64,000 bases of DNA, from the NCBI RefSeq assembly GCF_017830045.1, contig NZ_JAEDXU010000004.1, positions 124,001-188,000 on the forward strand, in the 5' to 3' direction. Positions within the stretch are counted from its first letter, which is position 1. Every line of letters begins with the position of its first letter. Below, one piece after another: positions 9,616 through 18,165 of this stretch. Origin of the DNA: Enterococcus larvae. Lineage in GTDB: Bacteria > Bacillota > Bacilli > Lactobacillales > Enterococcaceae. The notes beneath the pieces were generated by a model, which had not been told where the DNA came from, made no database searches, and saw nothing but the letters and a program-made list of their open reading frames with translations. The translations under genes and the position numbers were made by a program.

Positions 9616-9825
9616 TTAACGCCAACCGCAACAACGGCTTGTGAAACAGCTATAACTGCATTTCGTAGAATAACAGTTACTTGAAGATGATGATGATGAC
9701 GAAGATGATGAAGACCAGCTCCAGCTTCCTCCGATTCCGAAGAAGCTTCCTTGAACTTTGTTCATTTCTTCCGGCGTCAATTCTTCAAAAGATTTTCCAA
9801 CCTTCTTTTCTGCTTGTTTATCCAC
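9616..9825 (-). CDS. lanA: Class II lanthipeptide precursor with poly-serine core
   Basis: This 69-residue peptide starts at GTG, with GGGAGG 7-10 nt upstream. The leader is acidic and mersacidin-like (KSFEELTPEEMNKVQG), followed by a GIGG double-glycine site at residues 30-33. The predicted core (34-69) starts SWSW, then has twelve consecutive serines (38-49), then a Cys-rich tail with five cysteines (51, 56, 60, 65, 66) interleaved with Ser/Thr and ending CCGWR. That gives about 20 dehydratable residues for five rings. It lies immediately upstream of lanM and lanT. I know no lanthipeptide with such a serine run. Cleavage after VQG instead is possible. Confidence 0.85.
   Translation of the reverse strand: MDKQAEKKVGKSFEELTPEEMNKVQGSFFGIGGSWSWSSSSSSSSSSSSNCYSTKCSYSCFTSRCCGWR
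9679..9714 (-). repeat. Ser-codon trinucleotide tract in the lanthipeptide core
   Basis: Twelve consecutive Ser codons, mostly TCA and TCT with one TCG and one AGT, form an imperfect trinucleotide repeat. Changes by whole codons would alter core length without a frameshift. Confidence 0.8.
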
Positions 9826-9979
9826 TTTTATTCCTCCCTTCGTACAACACGGTTTTTAAAACCAATACTCTATTACGAATCGTACTAAATCATTCATCAC
9901 AGAAAATCAAGCTGCTGCCTACAGTAAAAGCAGCAACGCTCCTATTCTTTGGCGCTTGTTTAGTCGTATTCATATATAT

Positions 9980-10010
9980 TTAAAATAGCCGCCCTAAACG
10001 GCTATTTTAA
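9980..10010. terminator. Terminator after the SpaA-repeat gene
   Basis: A perfect 12-bp inverted repeat, TTAAAATAGCCG and CGGCTATTTTAA, with a 7-nt loop lies 21 nt beyond the stop of the SpaA-repeat gene. It separates that gene from the lanthipeptide operon, which therefore needs its own promoter in the 150 bp before lanA; none there is convincing. Confidence 0.75.
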
Positions 10011-10031
10011 ACCAAATAGGGGTGTATCCTT

Positions 10032-13000
10032 TTAGATTTTCAAATTGACGATTGTCAGCTTGTCCTTTTGAATCTGGAATGCAGCAGCATCTTCTACTCC
10101 ATCAAAGTTCAACTCGGTTGCTTGCATTGTTAATTCTGATGCAGCAGCATGCAGAATCTTATAATCTCCAACAGGAAGATACGTACTGATTTGACCAAAA
10201 TTATTTGTTTCAGCTTGAATCACATTATTGTCACTATCGATCAACCAGAATTTTTGTCCTTTAGTATCTAGCGTCGTTGAAGTGACAAAAATCACGGCTC
10301 TACCTTCACCAAATCGCTGTCCAGTAGGTCTGTTATAAACATTTTGAATCGTTGTCTGCCCTACTGTGACCCCCACTGTATAAACATTTGAAACAGGATC
10401 AAGAGAATAGCCTGGCGGTGCAATTGTTTCTTCTATCACATACATACCCGCTGCTAAATTATATAAGTTGATTTCGCCGTTTTCATCTGTTACCTCTGTC
10501 ACTTCTGAACCATCTGGATATGTGATTTTAAAGGTCGCCCCCGGCAGTGTTGTCGTTGTCGTCCCTCCAAATGCATCTCTAGCATATTTCACGATTTTCA
10601 GTGCACCGACATCATTGATTTTCACATTTGGATGAGCGATTTCTGCGACTTCACCAGCTTTAACTTCAATTGGATAGAACGTATTATCTTCTTCGTATCC
10701 CGGAGGAGCTGTTTTCTCTACAACATAGTATGTCCCAGGTTCTAAATTATCGATCAATATCACGCCATCTTGATTTGTTGTGTATGTGCCGACTAATGAA
10801 TAGTTTTTATCATATACTTCAAAAACGGCATCCGATAAATAAACAATTGGATCAGAATCCTTCTCATATTTGATAATCTTCAATGAGCCCAACTCTGCTT
10901 CTTCCTCTTTATTGACGACTGTCACACTTGGTTTTGGTGTATCTTTTGATACAGTTACCTTGATTGGTGTCGCATCCAGTTCATAACCATCTGGTGCTTT
11001 TGTTTCCACCAATGTATATTCACCGTATGGCAAGTTATTCAATTGCGCCACACCAATTGCATTCGTTGTAATTGTGTCAATCTTTGTTCCAGAAGCATCA
11101 AATACATCGAAGATTGCTCCTTCAAGTCGTTTGCCGGTCTCATCTTCCTTGATGACTTCCAGACCACCTCTTGATTCTTTGTTCACTACTGTCACTGATG
11201 GATTCGGTGTGTCTTTTGATACAGTTACCTTGATTGGTGTCGCATCCAGTTCATAGCCATCTGGTGCTTTCGTTTCCACCAATGTATATTCACCGTATGG
11301 CAAATCAGTCAGCTGCGCTTTGCCGTCTGCACCCGTTGTAATCGTCGCTACTTTCGTTCCTGACGCATCAAACACATCAAACTCAGCCCCAGCCAATGGG
11401 TTGCCCGCTTCGTTTCTTTTATCTACTTCCAAGCCGCCTTTTGATTCTTTATTAACTACTGTTACTGACGGATTTGGTGTTGTCGCTGAAACTGTTACTT
11501 TGATTGGTGTCGCATCCAGCTCATAGCCATCTGGTGCTTTCGTTTCCACCAATGTATATTCACCATACGGCAAGCCAGTCAGTTGCGCTTTACCGTCTGC
11601 GCCTGTTGTGATCGTCGCTACCTTCGTACCTGACGCATCAAACACATCAAACTCAGCTCCCGCTAATGGGTTGCCCGCTTCATCTCTTTTATCTACTTCC
11701 AAGCCGCCTTTTGACTCTTTATTAACTACTGTTACTGACGGATTTGGTGTTGTTGCTGAAATAGTTACCTTGATTGGTGTTGCATTCAATTCATAACCTG
11801 GAGGTGCCTTTGTTTCTACCAATGTATATTCACCATATGGCAAGCCAGTCAGTTGCGCTTTACCGTCTGCGCCTGTTGTGATCGTTGCTACCTTCGTACC
11901 TGACGCATCAAACACATCAAACTCAGCTCCCGCTAATGGGTTGCCCGCTTCATCTCTTTTATCTACTTCCAAGCCGCCTTTTAATTTCTTATTAACTACA
12001 GTTACAGACGGATTTGGTGTTTTTGCAGAAACGGTAACTTTAATAGGCGTTGTATTCAGCTCATAGCCTGGAGGTGCCTTTGTTTCTACCAATGTATATT
12101 CACCATACGGCAAGCCAGTCAGTTGCGCTTTGCCATCTGCACCTGTTGTGACCGTCGCTACTTTCACACCTGACGCATTAAATACATCAAACTCAGCTCC
12201 CGCTAATGGATTGCCGTCTTCGTCCTTTTTAACTACTTCCAAACCGCCCTTTGATTTCTTATTGACTACAGTCACCGTTGGGTTTGGTGTTGTTTTTGAA
12301 ATAGTTACTTTGATTGGTGTTGTGTTCAGCTCATAACCGTCCGGTGCTTTTGTTTCCACCAATGTATATTCGCCATATGGCAGATTGGTCAATTGCGCTA
12401 CACCATTTGCATTTGTAGTTACTGTTCCAACTTTCGTTCCTGATGAATTGAAAACATCAAAGGTCGCTCCGGCTAAAGGACGGCCGTTTTCATCCACCTT
12501 TTTGATATTCAGGTTTCCAGTCGTACATGCCGGCTTGTTGTATTTTTTCAAACAAACTGTCACACACGCCTTCAACGCAACTGTCACAGGAGTACTTTCC
12601 AGCTCATAACCAGCTGGCGCTTTCGTCTCTACAACCTTGTAGGTACCAAGAGAAAGTTTACTTGATTTTGCTACCCCAAAAGCATTTGAGGTAATAACCT
12701 CAACGACTTTTCCAGCACTATTATAGATAGTAAACTGGGCCCCAGCCAACTTCTTGAACGTTGTTGAATCATATTTTGTGATTTCTATATATCCGCCAAA
12801 AACTGGCAGAAAACAACGACTATTCAGGCTTAAAGAAGTTGTCTGCACGCCGCTTAATACCGACGCAGCGGGATCTACTGGAGCTTCCTGTCCTGTTTCA
12901 GATACACCCGTTGCGTTCCAGCCTCCACCTGCGGGTACATTAACTGCTGCTTCTGCTTCAGTTCCCTGACTGGAGAAAAGCACAAGTGCCATGATCATCA

Positions 13001-13040
13001 TGGCGATTGGATAAATTACTCGTTTGATTCCTTTTTTCAC
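10032..13040 (-). CDS. Secreted SpaA-domain repeat protein (adhesin/fibre protein)
   Basis: About 1002 residues with a Sec signal peptide (ending near GTEAEAA). The mature protein has about nine consecutive SpaA-type prealbumin-like domains. Domains 2-7 are nearly identical ~90-residue units (IxKxDExGxPLAGAxFDVF, LPYGEYTLVETKAPxGYEL), each with the Lys and Glu expected for a self-formed isopeptide bond. The last ~85 residues form a different beta domain. Four Cys lie in or near the first domain, which is unusual for a surface adhesin. There is no LPxTG, WxL or other wall anchor; it ends LTIVNLKI. GTG 13040 has AAAGGA 10 nt upstream; TTG 13046 is the alternative. It sits between the regulator and the lanthipeptide genes. 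Confidence 0.88.
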   Translation of the reverse strand: MKKGIKRVIYPIAMMIMALVLFSSQGTEAEAAVNVPAGGGWNATGVSETGQEAPVDPAASVLSGVQTTSLSLNSRCFLPVFGGYIEITKYDSTTFKKLAGAQFTIYNSAGKVVEVITSNAFGVAKSSKLSLGTYKVVETKAPAGYELESTPVTVALKACVTVCLKKYNKPACTTGNLNIKKVDENGRPLAGATFDVFNSSGTKVGTVTTNANGVAQLTNLPYGEYTLVETKAPDGYELNTTPIKVTISKTTPNPTVTVVNKKSKGGLEVVKKDEDGNPLAGAEFDVFNASGVKVATVTTGADGKAQLTGLPYGEYTLVETKAPPGYELNTTPIKVTVSAKTPNPSVTVVNKKLKGGLEVDKRDEAGNPLAGAEFDVFDASGTKVATITTGADGKAQLTGLPYGEYTLVETKAPPGYELNATPIKVTISATTPNPSVTVVNKESKGGLEVDKRDEAGNPLAGAEFDVFDASGTKVATITTGADGKAQLTGLPYGEYTLVETKAPDGYELDATPIKVTVSATTPNPSVTVVNKESKGGLEVDKRNEAGNPLAGAEFDVFDASGTKVATITTGADGKAQLTDLPYGEYTLVETKAPDGYELDATPIKVTVSKDTPNPSVTVVNKESRGGLEVIKEDETGKRLEGAIFDVFDASGTKIDTITTNAIGVAQLNNLPYGEYTLVETKAPDGYELDATPIKVTVSKDTPKPSVTVVNKEEEAELGSLKIIKYEKDSDPIVYLSDAVFEVYDKNYSLVGTYTTNQDGVILIDNLEPGTYYVVEKTAPPGYEEDNTFYPIEVKAGEVAEIAHPNVKINDVGALKIVKYARDAFGGTTTTTLPGATFKITYPDGSEVTEVTDENGEINLYNLAAGMYVIEETIAPPGYSLDPVSNVYTVGVTVGQTTIQNVYNRPTGQRFGEGRAVIFVTSTTLDTKGQKFWLIDSDNNVIQAETNNFGQISTYLPVGDYKILHAAASELTMQATELNFDGVEDAAAFQIQKDKLTIVNLKI
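10901..12521 (-). repeat. Six ~270-bp tandem repeats encoding SpaA domains
   Basis: Units of about 270 bp encode SpaA domains 2-7. The middle units share long identical stretches (for example those starting near 11278, 11548, 11818 and 12088). This is a substrate for homologous expansion or contraction, and the copy number could be collapsed in short-read assemblies. Confidence 0.85.
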
Positions 13041-13129
13041 TCTCAACTCGTCCTTTACATATTTATTTTTTTATCATATAAACCCTATTAAATTATCTAT
13101 TACACGAGAAGTTGTTAGTGAAGCGATTT

Positions 13130-13510
13130 AGGCGTAATGCTTTGTCTCGAGGATCGTAGTAATGTAGGAACCGGAGAGACACATTTTTAAAGCAATACTT
13201 TGTCTCAATCCCCTTAGTATTGCGAGAATTATAGTGACAAATCTTTTAGTTCAATATTTTGTCTCAATTCTCTTAGTATTGTGAGAATTATAGTGACAAA
13301 TCTTTTAGTTCAATACTTTGTCTCAATTCTCTCAGTATCGCGAGGGTTACAGAGACAAATCTTTTAATTCAACACTTCGCTTCGAAGATCGCAGCATTGT
13401 GAAAAATATAAAAACAATTTTATTAGTGCTTTCCTCGAAACGAGCTGTAACTCTTGAACCATAGAGACATATCTTTCAAATCAGCGCATTATCTCAAGGT
13501 CATAGTGAAA
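13130..13510. repeat. Array of about seven ~59-bp hairpin repeats
   Basis: The core TTTGTCTC or a degraded form recurs at about 13141, 13199, 13258, 13317, 13376, 13430 and 13488, a spacing of 58-59 nt with one shorter step. Copies 2-4 are nearly identical. Each unit contains nested inverted arms: TTTGTC pairing with GACAAA, and AATTCTC with GAGAATT, around a TTAGTATTGT loop. Copies decay toward the right. The array lies 90 bp or more upstream of the SpaA-repeat gene. There are no unique spacers, so it is not CRISPR. Confidence 0.85.
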
Positions 13511-14021
13511 CAGAACGCAAGGAAATTTTTTTGTGAAAACAGTGCTTTACTTTCTCATGCAGGCACTCGTCATCGTTTAGGGCTCACAAGTGCGTCAAGT
13601 TACCAGTTCTGCCTTTAAGACCAACTCTTCCAGTGGAATGGTCTATGTATTACGCACCATTTCTTTGAAGGGGTTACTGTACTAAATCAGCAGAATCGCT
13701 GCAAAAACGAGATTGTGTGAAGCTGTAAAAAACTCATACATTGATAAGAGTTAACTATCCCTTAACTTGTAATGTAAACAAAGGAAATAAGATGATTTCT
13801 CGTTTATTTAACAGGCTTTATATAATTACTCATGTTGATAAAATCACAAAAAACCAGTACCCATTACACATGCTCCCTTTCTTCGCTATACTACCCAACA
13901 AAACAATAGTAACACAAAGTTCAGTTATCTTCACTAAAAAAAATATAATTCTTCCAAAAGATAATAACTGATTGTTTGCTTAGGTGGAATTACCGGCTTT
14001 TCAGGATTTTATTAAAACGAA
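13511..14021. other. Intergenic remainder upstream of the hairpin array
   Basis: About 500 bp, AT-rich, between the repeat array and the regulator stop. A 76-codon plus-strand frame at 13741-13971 lacks an ATG start and a ribosome site. I see no gene and no clear promoter here. Confidence 0.5.
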
Positions 14022-14732
14022 TCATCCATCTACTTTATCTGTAGGCGGAACAAACATATACCCCTTGCTTCTTACTGTCTTGATCACACTGAGATTTACC
14101 GGATCATTTTCCAGCTTACTTCGCAGATGAAAAATGATATTTGCTATTCTAGGCTTCCCATTGACCCGCTTCGTTCCCCATAACTTCTCATAAAGCTCAT
14201 CATATTTAAATGTTTTCTTCGGCTGTTTACTCAAAACCGAGAGTGCTCGATACTCCAGCCCCGTCAGCCCAATTTCATCTTCTCCATTAACAATGACACT
14301 CTGATTGTCCGGATTCAACTCAAGACAATCCGAACGCTGCCCCTTGTTGAAGGTGTGCTCAAAATCTTTTTCCAATAATGCCTTTCTTCCCGTCAATGCA
14401 TTGCGAACAATCAAAAAGAACTCCTGACCTTGGTCGCTGATGATGTTTCCATCTACACCTAACTGTAGATAAATCATACGATTGACTTCCGAAATCTCAT
14501 TTCCATATGTCCATAAGAGCATATGTTTTTTCTCCCGCAGCTTTGTGATCAATACGCAGCTTTCACTGATATTTTTCTGATGCTCATCCACAATCACTGC
14601 TGCATCCATCGAAAGGGCTTTGTCTATTTCCGATTTTTCCAACTCGACAATACTGATGTCCTCTCTGGATAAAAGTTCCTTTTGCTGCTGCTTTAGTGTA
14701 CCGGATAAATTAAATACTCCAATTGTAGGCAC
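14022..14732 (-). CDS. OmpR/PhoB-type winged-helix regulator with atypical N-domain
   Basis: The 236-residue protein has a clear C-terminal winged helix (about 150-232): LTGLEYRALSVLSKQPKKTF, LWGTKRVNGKPRIANIIFHLRSKL and VIKTVRSKGYMFV match PhoB-type DNA-binding domains. The N-terminal 115 residues look like a receiver fold (VIVDEH strand near 47-52), but the usual Asp pocket and Lys motif are not evident, so phosphorylation is doubtful. No histidine kinase is adjacent. It starts at GTG with GGGAGG 7 nt upstream. Placed between the SpaA-repeat gene and the SipW operon, it probably controls one or both. Confidence 0.85.
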   Translation of the reverse strand: MPTIGVFNLSGTLKQQQKELLSREDISIVELEKSEIDKALSMDAAVIVDEHQKNISESCVLITKLREKKHMLLWTYGNEISEVNRMIYLQLGVDGNIISDQGQEFFLIVRNALTGRKALLEKDFEHTFNKGQRSDCLELNPDNQSVIVNGEDEIGLTGLEYRALSVLSKQPKKTFKYDELYEKLWGTKRVNGKPRIANIIFHLRSKLENDPVNLSVIKTVRSKGYMFVPPTDKVDG

Positions 14733-15187
14733 AACTATTCCTCCCCTCTTTATATGTAACCATTTAACTCACTTAAGGAGCTATTGCCCCTGCTTCTCCT
14801 TAAAAAGCAGGTAACTAACTCTTAAAGCCATGCATGAACAGCAATCCTCAACAGATATTGATTTGTGGAAAATCCGTAGGCATTACTGATTTCAACTCGT
14901 TTATTTTTATTGCCGGCACTTTTTTGATTTAAAGAGCCAGTCTTAACAGCTTTCAAAAAATGGATAATAAAAAGTACTGGTTCATCAATGCTCAATAGTC
15001 AAGACCGTGTTCCATAAGCATTTCTCACGCTTTCTGTCTGAAAGAAGCCAAGAGCGCTTCTATCTTCTTCAGGTCTCTATTGGATGATTGTTGATGTCCA
15101 GTACTTTTTTTAATTGAGCTTTTGATATTTCGTTCTATAAATGGTCAAGTTGGAAACTCGAACCATTGTCCAAGCGTTTCACTTTGT
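14733..15187. other. Intergenic region between VWA gene and regulator
   Basis: 455 bp without a gene. It holds a large imperfect inverted repeat (14967-15110) and, near the regulator start, a shorter hairpin (TTAAGGAG and CTCCTTAA, about 14774-14802). Confidence 0.55.
14967..15110. repeat. ~145-bp imperfect inverted repeat (MITE-like or long terminator hairpin)
   Basis: The ends AAAAAGTACTGG and CCAGTACTTTTT are exact inverses. The match continues inward through CATCAA and CAATAG to GACC/GGTC, so each arm is about 38 nt. A smaller GAAGC/GCTTC hairpin lies inside. It may end the VWA operon transcript or be a small non-autonomous element; no target duplication is obvious. Confidence 0.55.
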
Positions 15188-17455
15188 TTACGGAGTACCA
15201 AATTTGTTCACTTCATAGTCCCAGCTATATGGTCTTGGCGAATCTTCACTCTGACCACCTGAGTCTGTTCCCAGCTTAGGTTCAATGAACATCGTCAACC
15301 AATACTCAGCGGTATCAATATCGTAAGTCAGAACTGCGCCGTTTGTCGTAACCAAATCAGCCGTATTCGATGATATATGCTTGTTGCTTATGTCAAGGCT
15401 ATCTTTTGTCAATATATAACCATGCAGCTCATAATACTCAGGAACCAAATCATCGATTTTGATTGCAGCTTCCCGATTTTCAATCGACAGCTTGTATTTT
15501 GTGAACAGCGATTCATTTACCTCAGCTGGTGTGTTCAACGTTGTACTCCCTGAGGTAAGGTTCAGCGTTGCAGTTGAAGAGTCTATCACTGCATTGTAGA
15601 ATGCTCTACTTGGAATAACTAACTCACCGTTAGGGTTCAAGACTACTTGACGGATATTCAACCCTTTAGACACCATTCTATTTTTTACTATGATTTCTAC
15701 GTCATCATAGTCGCCGGTACCGCTTAAAAATTCAAAAATTGCTGTACTGCCTGATGTCGGAACACCATTGATATCAATAGATACACTATACTTTTGTGAT
15801 GAGGTCAGGCTTTCCGCCACATTGTATTCAGTGTCGGTTTGCCAAGGATGGACTGTTTCAATAAATTGACCATCTGCTTTTACCTTGAAAGTATCATCAA
15901 CTGTATATTGATCGTTCCCATAGGCAACATCAAATTCCTCTGTAGAGCCTGTAATTTCCTGATCGTCTTCATCATAAAGTTCTTTTTTCAAACGAACGAT
16001 AGTTGGTTTGACCTTTGGTACCTTAAAATCTACTGAGTGATCTACATCAAATGCATCTGTATAGTCCAAGATTGTCGGCCCATTGGTTTCTGCTAAACCA
16101 TTGCCATCAAGAACCCCAAGTACATCATTGTTGCCATCCACACGATAGGTCAATTCCGCATACATGATGTCTTCATCTGGATCATTGCTGATTGGATTCA
16201 GCATTTCACCGATGTCCCAAGCGATCGTTTGCAAACCAGCAGAACCAGACACCGTCACCGTTCCTTGTGAAGCATTCGTATCTGTCACAGTCCCATTTAC
16301 AGTAAACCCTGTTCCCATTGGATCTGTTACATTCGCTACTTTTACGTTTCCGACAAATTCTCCCGCGATCCCCATTAGAATTTCTTCTAAATCATCAGGC
16401 GTTGCATCATAGCTTTTATCTGGTGAGGAAGCGACTTTTTCCATTACTTCTTTCGATGTACGAATAATCTCTGAAGCAACCAATCCATCCACACTAATCT
16501 GTTTATCTAAGTCCAGCCCAATCGTATAAATATTGGTGATCAACTTTTCTCCAGCTGATTTATCTATATCTTTACTTATCGTTGCTTCAGCAATAGCACT
16601 GTTTGCATGGTTTCCAAAAAGGACATCATCACTATTTGTAGATGGAACAAATATTGGTGATTCTCCAATCGACAAATAGGTTTTACCAAAGCCATATCTA
16701 ACACTGTAATCAAACTTATCTTCTGGTATCGTTTGAACCGTTTGATAAGCATTTTTACCAGGATAAAAGTCCTGATTAAATGCTTCCATCCCGCTTAAAC
16801 TGTTATATGGCGATTTAGGTGCATAACTAATCGTTGGCACACCATCAGAAACCAATACAATATTTCTACTATTCGAAGTAGCTGTTTTTATGATATTTGT
16901 TGCCTCTTTTAATGCAGCTTGTGTAAATGTCGTTCCCTCGCGTGTATAATCCAATGCTTCGATCGTATTGATCAATTCAGTCCTATTTGATGCACCTACC
17001 CATTGTCCAGTAGAAAAGTTATGTGTTGTAACTGTACTGTCGTAGGTAATCAAAGAAATCTTATGAAGATAATTATCCTGAAGCAACTGTTCAACAAAGC
17101 TTTTTGCGGCTTCTTTTGCTTTAGGCATTCGATCTCCTTCTGACATACTTCCAGAAGTATCTACAATCAATACTACTTCTGCAGCTGGTGGCGGAAAGCT
17201 GTGGCGTGCTTCAACACGTAAGGTAACATCCCACTGATTGACCATACCATCCACTGGTGTTGCTGTTTTACTAACGCCCACCTCTCCATAGTCTAAGCCG
17301 AATTGATTTCTTGCTGCTGCGCTTTCGCCAGACTCATTTGCCTTGATTGGCGCATTCGTTGTCAACAAAGACTGGGAAAAAATGATCATACTGATAAAGA
17401 AAAGAAAAAGTGCAGCAAGCTTGAACATACCCTTATTATTTCTTATTTTGCTCAT
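15188..17455 (-). CDS. Secreted von Willebrand factor A domain protein
   Basis: The 755-residue protein has a signal peptide and a VWA domain (~92-360) with the metal-ion-dependent adhesion motif DTSGSMS at Asp99. Beta-rich domains follow, including a segment (~500-590) resembling prealbumin-like pilin repeats. No LPxTG or other anchor is present; it ends NKFGTP. VWA proteins with this layout sit at pilus or fibre tips and bind matrix ligands. It is the last gene of the SipW operon, 28 nt after the third TasA-like gene, with AGGAGG before ATG. It may be held through interaction with the fibre or the LPNTG protein. Confidence 0.88.
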   Translation of the reverse strand: MSKIRNNKGMFKLAALFLFFISMIIFSQSLLTTNAPIKANESGESAAARNQFGLDYGEVGVSKTATPVDGMVNQWDVTLRVEARHSFPPPAAEVVLIVDTSGSMSEGDRMPKAKEAAKSFVEQLLQDNYLHKISLITYDSTVTTHNFSTGQWVGASNRTELINTIEALDYTREGTTFTQAALKEATNIIKTATSNSRNIVLVSDGVPTISYAPKSPYNSLSGMEAFNQDFYPGKNAYQTVQTIPEDKFDYSVRYGFGKTYLSIGESPIFVPSTNSDDVLFGNHANSAIAEATISKDIDKSAGEKLITNIYTIGLDLDKQISVDGLVASEIIRTSKEVMEKVASSPDKSYDATPDDLEEILMGIAGEFVGNVKVANVTDPMGTGFTVNGTVTDTNASQGTVTVSGSAGLQTIAWDIGEMLNPISNDPDEDIMYAELTYRVDGNNDVLGVLDGNGLAETNGPTILDYTDAFDVDHSVDFKVPKVKPTIVRLKKELYDEDDQEITGSTEEFDVAYGNDQYTVDDTFKVKADGQFIETVHPWQTDTEYNVAESLTSSQKYSVSIDINGVPTSGSTAIFEFLSGTGDYDDVEIIVKNRMVSKGLNIRQVVLNPNGELVIPSRAFYNAVIDSSTATLNLTSGSTTLNTPAEVNESLFTKYKLSIENREAAIKIDDLVPEYYELHGYILTKDSLDISNKHISSNTADLVTTNGAVLTYDIDTAEYWLTMFIEPKLGTDSGGQSEDSPRPYSWDYEVNKFGTP

Positions 17456-17483
17456 TATCTTCCTCCTCTAGTGCGTATTCCGT

Positions 17484-18152
17484 TTAATTTCCATCTGTTT
17501 GATCCTTCAACAAATCATCAACTGCTAATAATGGATTTGCAGATGGTGTCTGGCCGTTCCACCAAGCATCCCGATATGCATATTTCGTCGCTCCGATTCC
17601 TTCAACCTTGATTTCAAAATCAAGAACTGCACCGGTATATTCAGTAGTTATATTGGCCTGATTCATTCGCACTGTCGTGAATAACGGAGTGGTTTTTTCC
17701 CCTGCTGTCAGTTTCTTTTTGTAGTAAAAGTACCCATCCTTACCATCGATCCAATCCGTTAAATTGTAGTCGATCGTTAAAACAGCATCTGCTCCTTCTG
17801 TGGTTGCCGGTAGTAAAGTAACAGCACCACTGCCGCTGGTTTTTGTAATGACTGGCAAGGCCAACACTCGAACAAAGCTGTTCATCTCGCCGGCATTCTT
17901 AACGGTCACTATTTTTGTATAATCGATCTCCGGTTCAAATGTGCCAGGTGGAATAAATTCTTCTTCAATTTCCGTCCTTAAATCGCTGATACGGAACTCA
18001 TTTTGCTTCTCATCCGCATCGGTCAATGCTGCATAGGTCTGTTGCACACCTTTATAGGCAATCAAACTGATAACAGCGACTATAGCAAGAATACCAAAGG
18101 ACATTTTGTTCAAAAGCAGCTTTTTTTTCGGTTTACGTCTTACTTTTTTCAA
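17484..18152 (-). CDS. SipW-cognate TasA/camelysin-like exported protein 3
   Basis: 222 residues, starting at TTG 18152 with AAAGGAGG 9 nt upstream; upstream starts would overlap the previous gene by over 50 nt. A basic N-terminus and one hydrophobic helix lead to QQTYAALTDADEKQNEF, a variant of the SipW-dependent signal (A-x-FT/LTD...N.F). The mature part carries the family's elements: an EEEFIPPG segment, VTVKNAGEMNSFVRVL and DGYFYYKKKLTAGEKT. Proteins of this group form extracellular fibres (TasA) or surface proteins (camelysin). It is the smallest of three paralogs here and the most divergent at the signal. Confidence 0.85.
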   Translation of the reverse strand: MKKVRRKPKKKLLLNKMSFGILAIVAVISLIAYKGVQQTYAALTDADEKQNEFRISDLRTEIEEEFIPPGTFEPEIDYTKIVTVKNAGEMNSFVRVLALPVITKTSGSGAVTLLPATTEGADAVLTIDYNLTDWIDGKDGYFYYKKKLTAGEKTTPLFTTVRMNQANITTEYTGAVLDFEIKVEGIGATKYAYRDAWWNGQTPSANPLLAVDDLLKDQTDGN

Positions 18153-18165
18153 CGATGCCCCTCCT

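Noticed and set aside
9681..9983. 100-codon plus-strand frame opposite the lanthipeptide precursor
   Set aside because: Antisense shadow of the Ser-codon tract (runs of Met/Lys/Thr); the minus-strand precursor has the ribosome site, leader and context.
11074..12609. Repeated plus-strand frames across the SpaA-repeat gene
   Set aside because: They recur with the 270-bp repeat and are simple antisense shadows of the minus-strand gene.
13130..13510. Possible CRISPR array
   Set aside because: The ~59-bp units are contiguous and degenerate, with no unique spacers, and no cas genes are present.
13741..13971. 76-codon plus-strand frame upstream of the regulator
   Set aside because: Starts at TTG without a ribosome site; composition is AT-driven and matches nothing.
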